A stretch of 64,000 bases of DNA from Kalmanozyma brasiliensis GHG001 (GCF_000497045.1 NW_015961953.1:186001-250000), one strand, 5' to 3'. Positions 1 to 11,414 are shown, numbered from the stretch's first letter. Notes: a model not told the origin generated them from the letters alone. Numbers and translations are program-made.

Positions 1-1689
1 TAGATGCAGTCCGTTGCCTTCCTGAACATCACACACAAACCGATCCTTTCGGCGAGGCCGTCGCAGGCTGACACACATGCGGTCGTCTTGTTGATCACGG
101 ATGCGATCAAGCAAGCATGGAGAGCTGCACCTCCATTCCGCGTCGCCACTGCTCCTTGAGCGTCAAGCGCGAAGCTGTGGCAAGGCATCTATGCGGTTGT
201 GAGGCTTGAGTCTGCCATCACGGTCCTCACGTCGAGAAGAGCCGAGGATGCCGGCGCAATCAGCTCGAACAGTACTTGCCTTTGGCTTTCACGTCCAACA
301 GACAGTCACGATGACTTCGTTGTAGCTCACTTGGCGATCGTTGACAGGCTGGTGAAAGATGATGACAGCTTTCTCGTCACGGCTCAATCGGTTGACATGA
401 TGGCTTGAAGTCAGTCACATAAACGCGCGACTGGCCAATATGAATCAGACGAGCACGCTCTACAAGCAACGCATGGGGGCGGTTCAGTCTGCATTCGACG
501 GCGTCGGAGCGTGCCGTTAAGTTAGCGCGCCGTCCGCATCCGCCTCTTCTGTGATTGACCCCGGATCTACCGAAAGAAGGCGGCTCGCTTCAAGACCCTG
601 CCTGTCTCGTGCCTGAACTTGCGTGGGAAACAGACGCGCTCTTCTTTTTAAGGTTGGGTGAGCGTAGTTTTTACCGTGACACGGGACTGGTCCCGCATGA
701 CAGGGTGCAGCCGAGAGCGGTGTTGGAAGATGGCCAATTCATAGAACCTCTTCGTGCTTCCTCTCAGCGACGGATGTCGGAGTGTTGATGTACTGGCTCG
801 CTTTTCAATCAGCGCTCGACCGTTCGTCCCCGCCTGATGAGAGCTCCGTGGCCTCGTTGGTTCGTGCAGCTAGCCGCTCGTAGAGCCCATTGGCTTCTCC
901 CTTCAGCCTGGCCCGGTCACCGCAACGAACGGCGCTGTCGCCCGGACACATTTTCGCGCAGTGTATGTGACTGTGACTGTGTGACTGACCGCTCCGTCAC
1001 AGAAGGTATCTGTGAGGCAGCGAGCACAGAGCAAGGGACAAGCCGACAAGGCCTGAGCGACGCCGTCCACACATTCAATGGTCACGGCTTGGCTACGGCT
1101 TGGCCGAGCGCAGCGTGAGAAAGTCAGGCGGATGTGGCGAGCCCGTGCTGACAAGCATTGCGATGCTCGGGCTTTCATGCGGCAGCAGCTCTGCCACAAG
1201 CTGGGCGGGGACCTTCCGCTTCGAGAACAAGCTGTGGCTGCGCAGGGTCCTGAAGGCTTTGTCTCAGTGTTTTGTGACCGTCGGATTAGCCGAAAGGGTC
1301 CAAAGTGTGCGCAGAAGAGGAAGAAAAGCCAACACCCTTTGTAACTCCGAAGCCAGCTTCATGCTTCCCTCTTCCCGTTCGCGGTACCGTCTGATTCAGC
1401 TTCCTCGGCCAACACGGCTGAGCTCCGACTTGAGCTGCGCTGACCCGAGCTGAGCTGCTTCGAGCACAGCGGTCAAGCTGTATGGGCTCTTCGTGTGACG
1501 GCGCTTCAAGCACTGCCAGGTCGAAAGGTGTATATATAATCCAGCTCCTCGGCAGGCTGTCGGTCAGCCGTCCTCTCCCTCGCGCCTCGTCTCCTTGCGA
1601 CCAGCCTCGACCTCCATCCCAGGCCGCTCGACAGAGTCCACTTTTCTCCCCTCGACGAGAGCCAGTGCTGCTCGGCCAATCTTCTCATC
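1..1689. other. Left-edge intergenic region and ssp1-type promoter
   Basis: I find no credible gene here. The open frames are short, overlap on both strands and show no recognisable family. The last part is the promoter and leader of the dioxygenase gene that begins at 1690, with a TATA-like element at 1529-1540. The sequence around 1410-1460 is rich in GAGCT/AGCTG repeats of no clear meaning. An upstream gene could end just outside the left edge. Confidence 0.6.
1529..1540 (+). promoter_or_regulatory. TATA-box candidate for the Ssp1-like dioxygenase gene
   Basis: A run of alternating T and A (tatatataat, after gtg) stands out in an otherwise GC-rich region. It lies about 150 bases upstream of the proposed start codon at 1690, a plausible core-promoter distance. 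No other TATA-like run lies between it and the start. The assignment rests on sequence and position only. Confidence 0.5.
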
Positions 1690-4600
1690 ATGGTGACCGC
1701 GACCACAGAGAAGGTGACGCAGGTAAGTACCGCCCGAACTCTTGCACCGCCCTCTCCTTCGTGTCAGTGAGCTGTTGGTTGTCGTCGCTACCAGGTCAAA
1801 GTGTCTGACTGCGTTCTCTCTTCTCTCCCTCTCCACTCACAGATCAAGTCCTACGTCCAGGACAAGGTCCACCAGACCTCCGATGCCGCCGGTGTTACGG
1901 CAGCAGAGACGCGCAAGAAGGCGCAGGTGACGCTCAAGCAGGCACAGCAAAAGACGTCGTCGGTCGCTACCACGTCCCACGAATCACTGCAAATGCTCAT
2001 TGACCAGCTCAACCGAAGCAGAATCGTCACCGATGTCAAGCTGCTGGGGCAGGCCCCCAACCTCCTCGTCTCCGGTCTTACCGGCGGTGGTTTGGACGAC
2101 CGCAAGCTGCTCCTCGAACAGGTCGTCACCTTGCTCGCGAGCATGCCCGTCTCTTCCAACATCAGCAAGAAGCTTTCGGATGCCCTCATTAGCGTTGTTT
2201 GGGGCGACTTGCCCCACCCCGCCGTCTCCTTCCTCGGCCCCGAGCATCGCTTCCGACGTGCCGATGGCTCGGACAACAACATCTTGAACCCTAAGCTCGG
2301 CGCTTCGTATCAGCCCTACTCGCGCAACGTCCAGCGCAAACATCCTCTGATGGTCAACATGCCCGACCCTGGTACCGTCTACGACCTCCTCCTGGCACGA
2401 GACACCTTCGAGCCCCACCCCACTGGCATCAGCTCGCTCCTCTTCAATTTTGCCAACATCATCATTCACGACATCTTCTCCACCACGCGAAAGCCGGAAG
2501 AGCACTCGGCCTACAATGAGCACTCCTCGTACCTCGACCTGCAGGTAGTCTACGGCGCCAACCTCGAGGAGCAGCAGCGTGTGCGCTCGGGTACGCTCGG
2601 TCTGCTCAAGCCCGACGCCATCGGCGACTGGCGACTCGCCATGATGCCACCGGCGACGGCCGCGCTCGGTGTGCTGTTCAGTCGCAACCACAACTTGATC
2701 GCCAAGCGTCTTTACGAGGTGAACGAGAACCACCGTTTCGATGACCTCGAGGGCGAAGCCCTCGATGACGAGCTGTTCGGCATGGCCCGCCTCATCAACT
2801 GCGGCTGTTTCCTTCACATCATCCTGCGCGACTACATCCCGGTCATTCTCAACAGCAACGATTCCGAGTGGTACGTCAACCCCGTGGAAATGATCAAGGG
2901 CATCGGCGGACCCAACAGTCTCGAGCGCGGCGTCGGTAACTCGGTCGCTGCTGAGTTCTCTGTCCTCTACCGCTGGCACGCGGCAGTGTCGCAGAATGAC
3001 GAAAAGTGGATGAACGACTTCCTCGAAGCGCGGTTCCCGGGCAAGAGACCTGAGGAGGTCGGTCCGATGGAGTTCGTCCAGGCTGCCGCCTCGCTTAAGG
3101 CGACCTTCATGGATGTCGATCCGAGCGAGTGGAACCTCCACGACTGGCAGAGGGACAACCAGGGCAAGTTCGACGACGCCATTTTGGCCTCCGTCATCAA
3201 GGATGCCGTTTCGGACGTCGCTGCAGCCTTCCGGGCTCGTGGTCATCCGAGCTGGTTCCGTCCCATCGAGATTCTCGGCATGATCTCGGCTCGTAAGGAC
3301 TGGGCTCTGTGCACCATGAACGAGTTCCGACACTTTTTGGGCCTCAAGACCTACTCGTCCTTCAGCGAGTGGAACCCGGACCCCAAGATCAGCAAAGCTG
3401 CGGAAATGCTCTACGGCGACATTGACAACCTCGAGCTCTACCCGGGTCTCATGGCCGAAGAGACCAAGCCCAGCATTCCCGGCAGTGGTCTTTGCCCCGG
3501 CTACACCATCTCTCGTGGCATTCTCAGCGATGCCGCCGCTCTGACCCGCGGCGACCGCTTCTTCACGAACGACTTCTCCACTTCGAACCTAACCAGCGCT
3601 GGGTACGAATACTGCAGCGAGCCTCAGCCCGGCTCGCACGGCCTCGTTGGTAAGCTCATCATGTCGAACCTGCCCGGTCAGTTTCCCTACAACTCGATCT
3701 ACGCGCTCTTTCCCTTCCGCATTCCGGAGAGGACTGCTGCCATGCTCAAGGAGAAGCGCGTTTTGGAGCACTATGACACCTCGTACCCGGCTCCTGCTCG
3801 TCGCTGGTTCGCTATCGAGTCGTACTCGGCAAGCAAGGATATCCTCGAAGACAGCCGATACTTTGTCGCGCTGCCGCCCATGGCCTACGATGAAAGCCTC
3901 ATGGTCTCGGCGCTTCAATCGGTCACGCGTTGGCGCGACGAGGTGTACGACTTCTTTGCCGTCAACACTGAGAAAGCAATGGCGGAGCGCGCCATCGACT
4001 ACACGCCCTCTGGTCGTGAGAGGATCGTCGACTTGCTCGAGGTGGTCAGCACCGTCTCGGCTAAATTCATCTCGACGCTGTTCGGACTGCCTACGCCCGG
4101 AAGCCATGGCCTGCACCTCGGCATGGCCCCCGAAGACCTCTACAACACGCTCGCCAAGCCGCTCGCGTACGCCATGTACGGCTCGTTCGACTTCCAGGGT
4201 CATCAGACTTGGCGTCTAGAAGAAGAGGCCGAGACATGCACGCGTCGACTCAAGAACCTCATCTGGGCTCGTCTTCACACGGTGGAAGGCATCCTGTCGC
4301 CCGTCTTCTCGCTCGTGCAGGGCATCTCGAACGTCATTGGCGGTCCCGGCAACATTGCCGCCAACGAGATGGCCAAGCAGTTCTACCACGCGCTCTTTGC
4401 CTCTGGCAAGAGCAACGATGAGCTCGTCAAGGACTGCCTGCACATGATGATCTCGGTCACAGCAACGCAGTCGCTCGTCCTCATGCAGACGTTCAAGTGG
4501 CTCTTCCGAGAGGAGAACGCCGAGCACCTTTCTGCCATGTACCAGCTGGCGCAGAGGAACGACCCATCCTCGAACGCCGAGTTGCGCAACCGCATCATGG

Positions 4601-5034
4601 AGGCCTACCGTCTCAGCAGCATCACGCCCCCGCAAGCCAAGTTTGCGCTCCAGGCGATTGCTTTGCCGGACATGGATGGCAACAGGGTGCACGTGCAGGT
4701 CGGTGACGGTGTCTACATTTCGCCCTCAGCGCTCTACCGCGATCCCCAGCTGTCTCACGATCCGGAACGCTTCGACCCTAGCAGCAAGAAGCCAGTCCGT
4801 CTCGGTCTCGGCGACACCCCCACACAGACGATCTCCGAGGTCGCTCTTCCTGCCATGGCCAAGCAATTCTTCAAGCACGCCGCCTTGCGCATGGCTCCTG
4901 CAGGTGCACCTCCCATTGTCACCGACGTTGGCCCCACGCCCGACCAGAAGCTACCCTACTTTATCAGCAATGACGGCAGCGAGTATCCCGTGCCCATCAA
5001 CACTTCCATGCACGTCATCTACCAGGCTCGCTGA
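1690..5034 (+). CDS. ssp1: Ssp1/Ppo-type fatty-acid (linoleate) dioxygenase with degenerate P450 domain
   Basis: Two exons: 1690-1722 (11 codons) and 1843-5034, joined over a GTAAGT...ACAG intron in phase 0, giving 1074 aa. The family (linoleate diol synthase, psi-producing oxygenase) has an N-terminal heme dioxygenase of the prostaglandin-synthase type and a C-terminal P450-like domain. It makes hydroperoxy- or dihydroxy-fatty acids that act in sporulation. The dioxygenase half shows the distal-heme His at about residue 220 (IIIHDIF) and the catalytic Tyr387 with proximal His390 (YRWH). The P450 half keeps ExxR (E931-R934). The heme-ligand loop around residues 997-1010 (RLGLGDTPTQT) has no cysteine. 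The expected activity is therefore a dioxygenase without hydroperoxide isomerase, as known for PpoC-type enzymes. In Ustilago maydis a protein of this type, Ssp1, is abundant in teliospores. Orthology to ssp1 rather than a paralogue is inferred. Confidence 0.88.
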
Positions 5035-6267
5035 GGGAGTTGATCTCTCCGCTCCACCTTGTCGTTGTCGTTCGACGCTATTCTGTCCGCCAAATTCCCC
5101 GCATGTCTCTCACGATCCTTGTCTCATCAGGTGTCGCTCGTCTCGTCTGGTCACCGCTCTTGTATGTCTCGTCCCCCCATTTTCATGCAACCAGTCTTCT
5201 TCCCGCACATTGCCATGCTTGAAGTCATGGCCAAAAGTTCGCGACGTGAAAGAGAGGGTCCCGCACTTCTATGTTGGCGCCACGCGGGACTGTCGCTGAC
5301 ATCCAGGTGCTGTAGCCACTTTGACCCGCTTTCATCAATTCCCTGATAAGAAGGAGTCGCCACACTCAAGCTGTTCTTGGCAATTTGATGTACCACTGAC
5401 AGCTGACAGACAATTGGCAGTATTGAACGTCCGACGATCGCTGCATCGGATCGTGTGAACATGCCAAGTAAGCTTCCCGAAGTTGACAGGTCGCGCTTAT
5501 CTGCAACGCGTCTGGGTGGAAGCTCGCGCATTTTCACGAGGTGAAGCAAACTCGGCCGTTGTTTCGTACTTCTTATCTTTGCGCTCGCGCAGCTGCGCAG
5601 AAGCGCCTCTCTTGCAGCATCTGCCGAAAGCTTGTTACAGTTAGGCGCACATCTTCGATATGAATGTTCACTGTGCAAAGATCCGTCCTCAGAATCCGCC
5701 ATCCTGCTCACAAGGCAAGGCTGCAGTTCACTCCGCCTCGCGATAACACACTTCCCGTGTTTGTCGGGGAAAAGGCGCTTATCCTCGCGCGATATTTGAC
5801 AGCTAGGGCCAGGATGCTGGAACCCGCGAGCATTCTGCCAAGCATCAGTCTTTGAGTCAGGAGTTGATGTGCCTTCTGAAAGCTTCATCGAGCAGTCTGA
5901 TGGCTTCTCCATTCATGCATTCAAGGTCGAGCGGGGACGGGTCAAGGCGAAGATGCCGAGTCTCACGAGGCATGTGGGCTTCAACTGATAAGGGTTCGCA
6001 GATAACAAAGTCTGTATGACCTCGGCTAAGTCGATGTGCATATTGAAGCGCTCACGTCTCTCCTTTCCTTCCGACCCGTCCCCTTCAGCCCTTTCATTGA
6101 GCGAATGAACGGGGGCACAACTAGATCAGATGGGCATAAGCCTGCGTCGATACAGAGATGCTTCATCTGAAGTCGAAGGACGTATAAAGCAGCAGCGACT
6201 TCCTTCTACTCGCTTTACTTCCACCCCGTACTCCACCACAACGACATTCCCTGACATCTCCACCACA
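5035..6267. other. Intergenic region between dioxygenase and urea transporter
   Basis: No gene is supported. The 253-codon minus-strand open frame across 5151-5912 resembles no family I recognise and has no coding-like composition. The right half is the putative promoter of the urea transporter and carries several GATAAG sites, listed separately. Confidence 0.6.
5345..6006. promoter_or_regulatory. Cluster of GATA-factor sites upstream of the urea transporter
   Basis: Five exact GATAAG hexamers occur: 5345-5350 (+), 5496-5501 (-), 5572-5577 (-), 5779-5784 (-) and 5987-5992 (+). A near match, GATAAC, lies at 6001-6006. GATAAG is the core site of fungal nitrogen-regulatory GATA factors (AreA/Nit2/Gln3). 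Roughly 0.3 copies would be expected by chance in this length on both strands. The sites precede a urea permease, a classic target of nitrogen catabolite repression. Function is inferred. Confidence 0.6.
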
Positions 6268-8425
6268 ATGGTCGCTTCAACCAGAGTGCTCCCAGAAGGG
6301 GCTGGCTGGGCCGTTGTGTGCGGTCTCGGCTTCTTCTTTGCTGCGTTCATGATCGTGCTTTCGTTCGTTCAACAACGCTACACCAACCGCGATATCAAGG
6401 ACACTGACGAATTCGCCTCAGCCTCACGCTCGGTCAAGCCAGGCCTAGTAGCTGCAGGTATTTGCTCTGCGTACGTCGACAGGCGGTCCAAGCTCCTGCA
6501 TGCGTTTTTAATGTACACGTCGACTTACGCCAATTTCCATTCTCGTCTCTCCCTCTCCTCCTCACAGCTGGACATGGTCTTCCACTCTTCTTCAATCAAC
6601 GGCAGTAACATACAAGCTAGGAATCTCGGGAGGCTACTGGTACGCCGGCGGGGCAACTATTCAGATCCTCCTTTGCTCCATCATGGCCTGTATGATCAAG
6701 CTGAATGCCCCCTTTTGCAGCACCTTCTTGGAGGTCTTGAGGGTCCGATGGGGCAAATTGCATCATTGCGTTCTCTTGTTCTTCGCTCTGGCCACCAACC
6801 TGCTCGTCTCTTCCCAGCTGGTCGTGGGCGGCTCAGCCGTGGCCACCACACTGACTGGAATTCCCACACTGGCCGCCATCTGGCTCATCCCCATGGGTGT
6901 TGCCTGCTACGTTCTGGTCGGCGGAATGCGCGCCACTCTCCTCGCCGACTACACCCACACGGTCGGCCTTCTCATCATCATCTTCTACTTCTTCTTCAAG
7001 GTCTGGGTCACCTCGCCAGAGATCGGCAGCGTCTCTGCCATGGTCGAACTTCTTCAAAAGTCGAACGATATCCACGGCAACGCTTCCGGTACTCCTCTCA
7101 CCTTCCGTTCGCTCGATGGGCTGGTGTTCGGGGTCATAAACGTGATCGGAAATTTAGGCACTGTCTTCTGCGATCAGAGCTATCACCAGCGGTCTATCGC
7201 CTCTAACCCCGCTACAGCAGCTCGCGCATTTTTGCTAGGTGGCTCGGCGTGGTTTGCGATCCCCTTCCTGTTCTCCATGACCATGGGTCTCAGCGCCAGG
7301 GGTCTTCTGTACTCTGGCAACCCTCTCATGCCAGCTTTGTCGGCTGCGGATGTCAACGCGGGTCTCGCTGCTCCAGCTTCCGGTGTCGCCCTGGCAGGAA
7401 AGGGGGGTGCCGTCGCGGTGCTCATCATCCTCTTCCTTGCCGTCACTTCCGCTTCATCAGCTCAGCAGGTTGCCGTCGCCTCGGTGCTGACCTTCGACGT
7501 CTACAAGCCCTACGTCCGACCTCAGGCAAGCAAGCGCGAAATTTTCATCATGAGCCACGCCGGTGTCGTAATTTGGGCCATCGTCATGGCTCTCTTTGGC
7601 ACGATTTTCCACTACGTCGGCATCTCACTCGGCTGGCTTTACCTCGCGCAGGGCATCATCATCTCTCCAGCCGTAGTGCCAATCTTCTGCGGGCTCTGCT
7701 TCAAGCGCACCAACAAGATGGCCTGTCTGGTCGGCATGGCGGTGGGTCTCGTCTCAGGTGTCGTTGTCTGGCTCGTGACGGCCGCTACGCTCGAGGGCGA
7801 AGTGACGGTTGCCAGTACCGGAAAGGACTACCCGACTCTGGCTGGCAATTGCGTCTCCCTGTTTGTGTCCGGCATCATCACAATGGCCGGCACCTTGCTT
7901 CGACCCGAGACGGAGGACCACTTTGTGCTCACGCGTGCCATTAACGCGCCTGAAGAAGTCGTCGAGCGTATGAACGCTCAGTCCCGACGCGAGTCTACCG
8001 GCTCTCCCGCTCCTGGCTCGCCTGAGGCAGAAAAGACCGAGTTCGACTCCGAGAAGAAGGCGCCTGCCCCTACCGCTCTGCCTTACACCATCGAAACGGT
8101 CGACTACGTCAAAGCCGCCGGTCTGGACGCCGACGAGCTTCGCAAGACCATGCGCTTCACCAGCTGGGTCAGCGTCGTCGCCTCCATCTCGCTCTGTGTC
8201 ATTATCCCCGCCTGCCTTGCTTCCCGTAAGACCTGGGATGCGACCGGTCTCGCGGCGTACATCTGGATTGGCTTCGTGTGGCTGATCTGGACTTCCTTGG
8301 CCGTTGGTGTCTTGCCTGTTTGGGAGTCGAGACACGAGCTTGCTGCTATTCTCCGTGGTATCGGCAAGGATCTGACTGGCAAGAGTGGGAAGTACCAAGA
8401 CGATGCATCCACCACCTCGTCCTAG
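6268..8425 (+). CDS. DUR3: Urea active transporter, DUR3-type sodium:solute symporter
   Basis: Two exons: 6268-6470 and 6568-8425, GT...AG, joined in phase 2 so that a Ser-Ala-Trp-Thr-Trp segment is restored; 686 aa. DUR3 proteins are plasma-membrane members of the solute:sodium symporter family that take up urea, and in some fungi polyamines, with protons. The N-terminus shows the family signature (GAGWAVVCGLGFFF, then QQRYTNRD). About 13-15 hydrophobic segments follow. The conserved GISGGYWYAGGATIQIL stretch is rebuilt exactly across the splice, which supports the intron. A hydrophilic loop at about residues 540-590 precedes the last two membrane spans. The start has a good CACAATGG context. 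GATA sites upstream suggest nitrogen regulation. The exact substrate within the family is inferred. Confidence 0.9.
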
Positions 8426-8970
8426 ATCTCCCACTCACAATCTCTTAACAACGTCGACCCAGATGTAATTCGTCTTTACAATCTCCGACCCGCTTGTACG
8501 TCACAAATGTCACCGAGTCAAAACATGACCATCGATTGAATGTGAGCTGAGTAGAAAGGATGCGACTCAAGCTCCCTGTATGATGCGGAGGTGGTGAAAA
8601 GAGCCCGCGGATCCAGACGCCGCTCAGGCCTTGACACCATGAGGTTTTGGTCCCGAACTGCTGAGCGCGTCTTTGAGCGATTTTGGCTAGTCTCCCGAAG
8701 GGAGCCGAAATTTCGATGCCCGCAGGGTCCAATTGAGCACCAACACTTCAACCTTATCTTCACATGCATCCCGCACTTAGCCTTCTGCTTCCACCACCAA
8801 CAACATCGATGCTTGCGGACTACCTGCCCTGAGGGCAGACAGTGTCTTCAGACGGAGCTTCAGCCAGCGCCTGTGACTCAAGATCACTGGACACCAGCAC
8901 TCAGCATCGCAGCATTCCATCTCACAGCTCTCGACGCTACGCGAGCCGCACGGCTGGACCTTGCTCCACC
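8426..8970. other. Intergenic spacer between DUR3 and J-protein gene
   Basis: Co-directional spacer that should hold the DUR3 3' end and the promoter of the J-protein gene. I see no gene, RNA or repeat. The J-protein frame stays open upstream to about 8842 but has no ATG there. Confidence 0.6.
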
Positions 8971-10023
8971 ATGAACCGCTTTCCGGACAATGACCCCTAC
9001 GAGGTGCTCGGCCTCCCGCGCGGCTGCACGGCATACGACATCAAGACGGCCTACAAGAAGCTTGCCCTCAAGAACCATCCCGACCGAGCGCCAACAGCAG
9101 AGAAAGAGGCGGCCACTGCCCGCTTCAAGATCGTCGGAGAAGCATACGAGTTCCTTTCCGACGACCGCAAACGTCGGGAGTACGATGCCTTCCGTCCAGG
9201 ACCTAGCGGAAGCTTCGCACCTGGTCCTGAGTACGAGGATGACGCAAGTCGCAAACACTTCGGTACGAGTCCGGACGGTGTTCCATTCAGCTTCATGTGG
9301 GAGTCGAGCGCGGATTCTGCGAGAAGAGCCCAAGCGGGTCGACGAGCGGGAAGGCCATTCGGCGCTGATGGTCACGATCCATTCGAGCTGTTCAACATGA
9401 TGTTCAACAGGGAGTTCAGCTCGATGAAAGGAGGGGCAAGGAGCAACATGCAGGATCCTTTCGCCAGCATGGGTGGAGGACAGAGCATGGGCGGCAGCCT
9501 GTTCGGCGACAACGACCCTTTCTTTCAGAACCATCGCAGGATGGCCGACACCATGGGCTTCGGCTTCGGAGCACCATTCGCGCAGGATCGAGGACCACCT
9601 CCTCCGCCAATGGGCATGCAAGCAAACGGACCCTTCGGCATGGGCTTTGGCGGCCATAGTAGCAGTAGCAGCAGTACTACAACAACCTACGGAGGCTTCT
9701 CAGGCACGAGCGAAAGCACCACCACCCGCATCGTCAATGGACGCAAGGAGATCGTCACTCGCAAAGTCGACCAGCACGGCAACGAGACGATCCACACAGC
9801 TACCCCAGAGGGAAGCACTGTCCACGTCAATGGCGTTCAGCAAGCGCAGCATCCGCTGCTCGGCAATGCAGCACCACACGCTCCAACCGCTTTGCCAACT
9901 GTATCGAGGTACGCAAACACAGCCGGAACTGCCGACAACCCTATCGTGATCGATTCGGAATCCGCGCCTCCTACGCCGAGTACCTCACGACCGCCCTTTG
10001 GCTCCAACGTCTTCAACACGTAG
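8971..10023 (+). CDS. J-domain co-chaperone, DNAJB6/DNAJB2-like
   Basis: Single exon, 350 aa, with a strong CCACCATGA start; no ATG lies upstream in frame. J-proteins stimulate the ATPase of Hsp70. The J domain covers about residues 8-73 and carries the essential HPD motif (NHPDRAP, about residues 36-38), followed by a Phe/Gly/Met-rich middle with repeated DPF motifs (DPFELFNMMF, DPFASMGG, DPFFQNH). A Ser/Thr run of about 10 residues lies near 229-238. It is followed by RIVNGRKEIVTRKV and GNETIHTA, which resemble the C-terminal region of DNAJB6/DNAJB2. There is no zinc-finger region, so it is not type A. Cytosolic or nuclear location is likely because no signal peptide is seen. It lies tail to tail with the small gene at 10223-10659. 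Confidence 0.85.
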   Translation: MNRFPDNDPYEVLGLPRGCTAYDIKTAYKKLALKNHPDRAPTAEKEAATARFKIVGEAYEFLSDDRKRREYDAFRPGPSGSFAPGPEYEDDASRKHFGTSPDGVPFSFMWESSADSARRAQAGRRAGRPFGADGHDPFELFNMMFNREFSSMKGGARSNMQDPFASMGGGQSMGGSLFGDNDPFFQNHRRMADTMGFGFGAPFAQDRGPPPPPMGMQANGPFGMGFGGHSSSSSSTTTTYGGFSGTSESTTTRIVNGRKEIVTRKVDQHGNETIHTATPEGSTVHVNGVQQAQHPLLGNAAPHAPTALPTVSRYANTAGTADNPIVIDSESAPPTPSTSRPPFGSNVFNT

Positions 10024-10222
10024 TCAATCCCCAAACATCTTGACACCACCTCGTGCTCTCATCTGCTATCACTCTCTCGCATCCATCTGTAACACTACGA
10101 CCAGTTCCAATCTCATTGCACTCACAGCTCGAACGACGGGGACAACACACACATCTGACGCACACGACACGTTTGCTGTTGATACATTTGAATTTCAGCT
10201 AAGGATCAAAGCGATGAGCGCT

Positions 10223-10659
10223 TTAGACCTCGATGCCTTTGTTCTTGAGCATCTGGCGTTCCTCCTCCTCGATCTGTTCGTCGATCTTGGCGCCGCGCGA
10301 GGGCTCGTTGCCGTTGGCACGGGCGGCGTCGGTGGGCTTCTCGTCGCGCTTGGCCTTCTCGCGCTCGGCCTCCTCCTTGGCCTCCTTGCCAGCCTGGGCG
10401 AGCTTGTTCTTGATCGACTTCTCGTCCTTGGCGTCAAGGGACTGGTGCGATTCGGGCTGGCCCTTCTCGTGGTCCTTGCGGTTGTCGTCGTGGTGCATGC
10501 CGACATCGGGGTTGGGGCCGGGCGCGTTGCGCTGGTCGCCGTCGGCGCTGCATGGAGGAAATGGTCGAATGAAGATTCTAGGTGAGTGGGTGTGCGAGGA
10601 GTAGGACGGGCAGGAGTTGCAACTTACGTGTGGGTCTCGTACTGGGATTGAGTCGACAT
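10223..10659 (-). CDS. Small highly charged hydrophilic protein, function unknown
   Basis: Two exons on the minus strand: 10659-10628 and 10547-10223, separated by an 80-nt GTAAGT...GCAG intron; 118 aa. I do not recognise a named family. The protein is very hydrophilic, rich in Lys, Glu, Asp, Ala and Asn, with no Cys, no Trp and no hydrophobic segment. A likely helical Lys/Glu/Ala region spans about residues 53-80 (KNKLAQAGKEAKEEAEREKAK) and an acidic patch lies near the C-terminus (EQIEEEERQ). Composition resembles hydrophilin/LEA-like stress proteins, but that is inference only. Precise intron signals, phase agreement and a clean start (ATGTCGACTCAATCC) argue that it is a real gene. Confidence 0.7.
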
Positions 10660-11414
10660 GATGAATAAGATACTATGAAGTAGGTGCTGTTCTCAAAGAA
10701 GGTCAATAGGTGGGACAAGGGATGATTATATACCAAACCGGACTCTCTGCACGGGCTCCGGCCCAAATGCTCGGCAGCGTAATGCAGCAGGCTCCTGCCT
10801 AAGCTCTATTCTCTCGGCCTATGAAGAGAGACACGCTGCGGAACGTCTACTCAGCGGTGCATAGAGTGCGGCATGGCAGCGTCATTTTTAGCTACAACGG
10901 ATCGACTCTCGCCAGAGGCAGAGAGCTACTGAAAATAGCAGTGCATCTCAGCAGCCGAGCGAGCGGAGAGCTGGCTGCCTCGGGAGAATACCAAACGAGC
11001 AAAGGCGGGCTTCGATCTGACCGGATCGTGTGAACAACGCTCTACCACCAGCAGGCTTCCGTGATTGGGTCTTGAAGACAATCGACTCACGCTTGCGTCA
11101 TTACGCGCATCTGCCGGTGTGGAGGCTTGTATGATTTTTCCTAGTTGTTAGACCCGGGCCAAACAAGACTCTCGTTAGTCTCGATCTCACACTTCTGGAA
11201 AATCGCATCGAGCCTAAACCTGAGAAGAACTTGGTGAACTGACCGACCCTGAAAGGACACGTCGTGCAGTATCTTGGTGGACCCTGAGGTGCGGTGTTCA
11301 TACCTGTGAACCCACCGCCCACGGACGCTCGAGCCCCCATCCCGCTGGCCGACAACATCAAGGGCCTACTGCTTTGGTTTTTTCATCTCACGACCCTCAT
11401 GTGCAGACCTTGAT
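10660..11414. other. Divergent intergenic region between small protein and OPT genes
   Basis: No gene is supported. The region serves as promoter space for both flanking, divergently transcribed genes. A five-codon upstream ORF lies at its right end (listed separately). Confidence 0.55.
11399..11413 (+). promoter_or_regulatory. Minimal upstream ORF directly before the OPT start
   Basis: ATG TGC AGA CCT TGA (Met-Cys-Arg-Pro-stop) ends one base before the ATG at 11415. If it lies in the mRNA, ribosomes would have to skip it or reinitiate. The transcription start site is not known, so its presence in the mRNA is unproven. Confidence 0.35.

Noticed and set aside
1984..3333. 449-codon open frame on the minus strand opposite the dioxygenase
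   Set aside because: It lies wholly inside the conserved dioxygenase exon, has low-complexity composition (Val/Asp/Glu-rich) and no family features. GC-rich fungal codons often leave the opposite strand open.
5151..5912. 253-codon minus-strand open frame between dioxygenase and DUR3
   Set aside because: Ser/Arg-rich translation with no family signal; the region carries regulatory GATA sites and looks non-coding.
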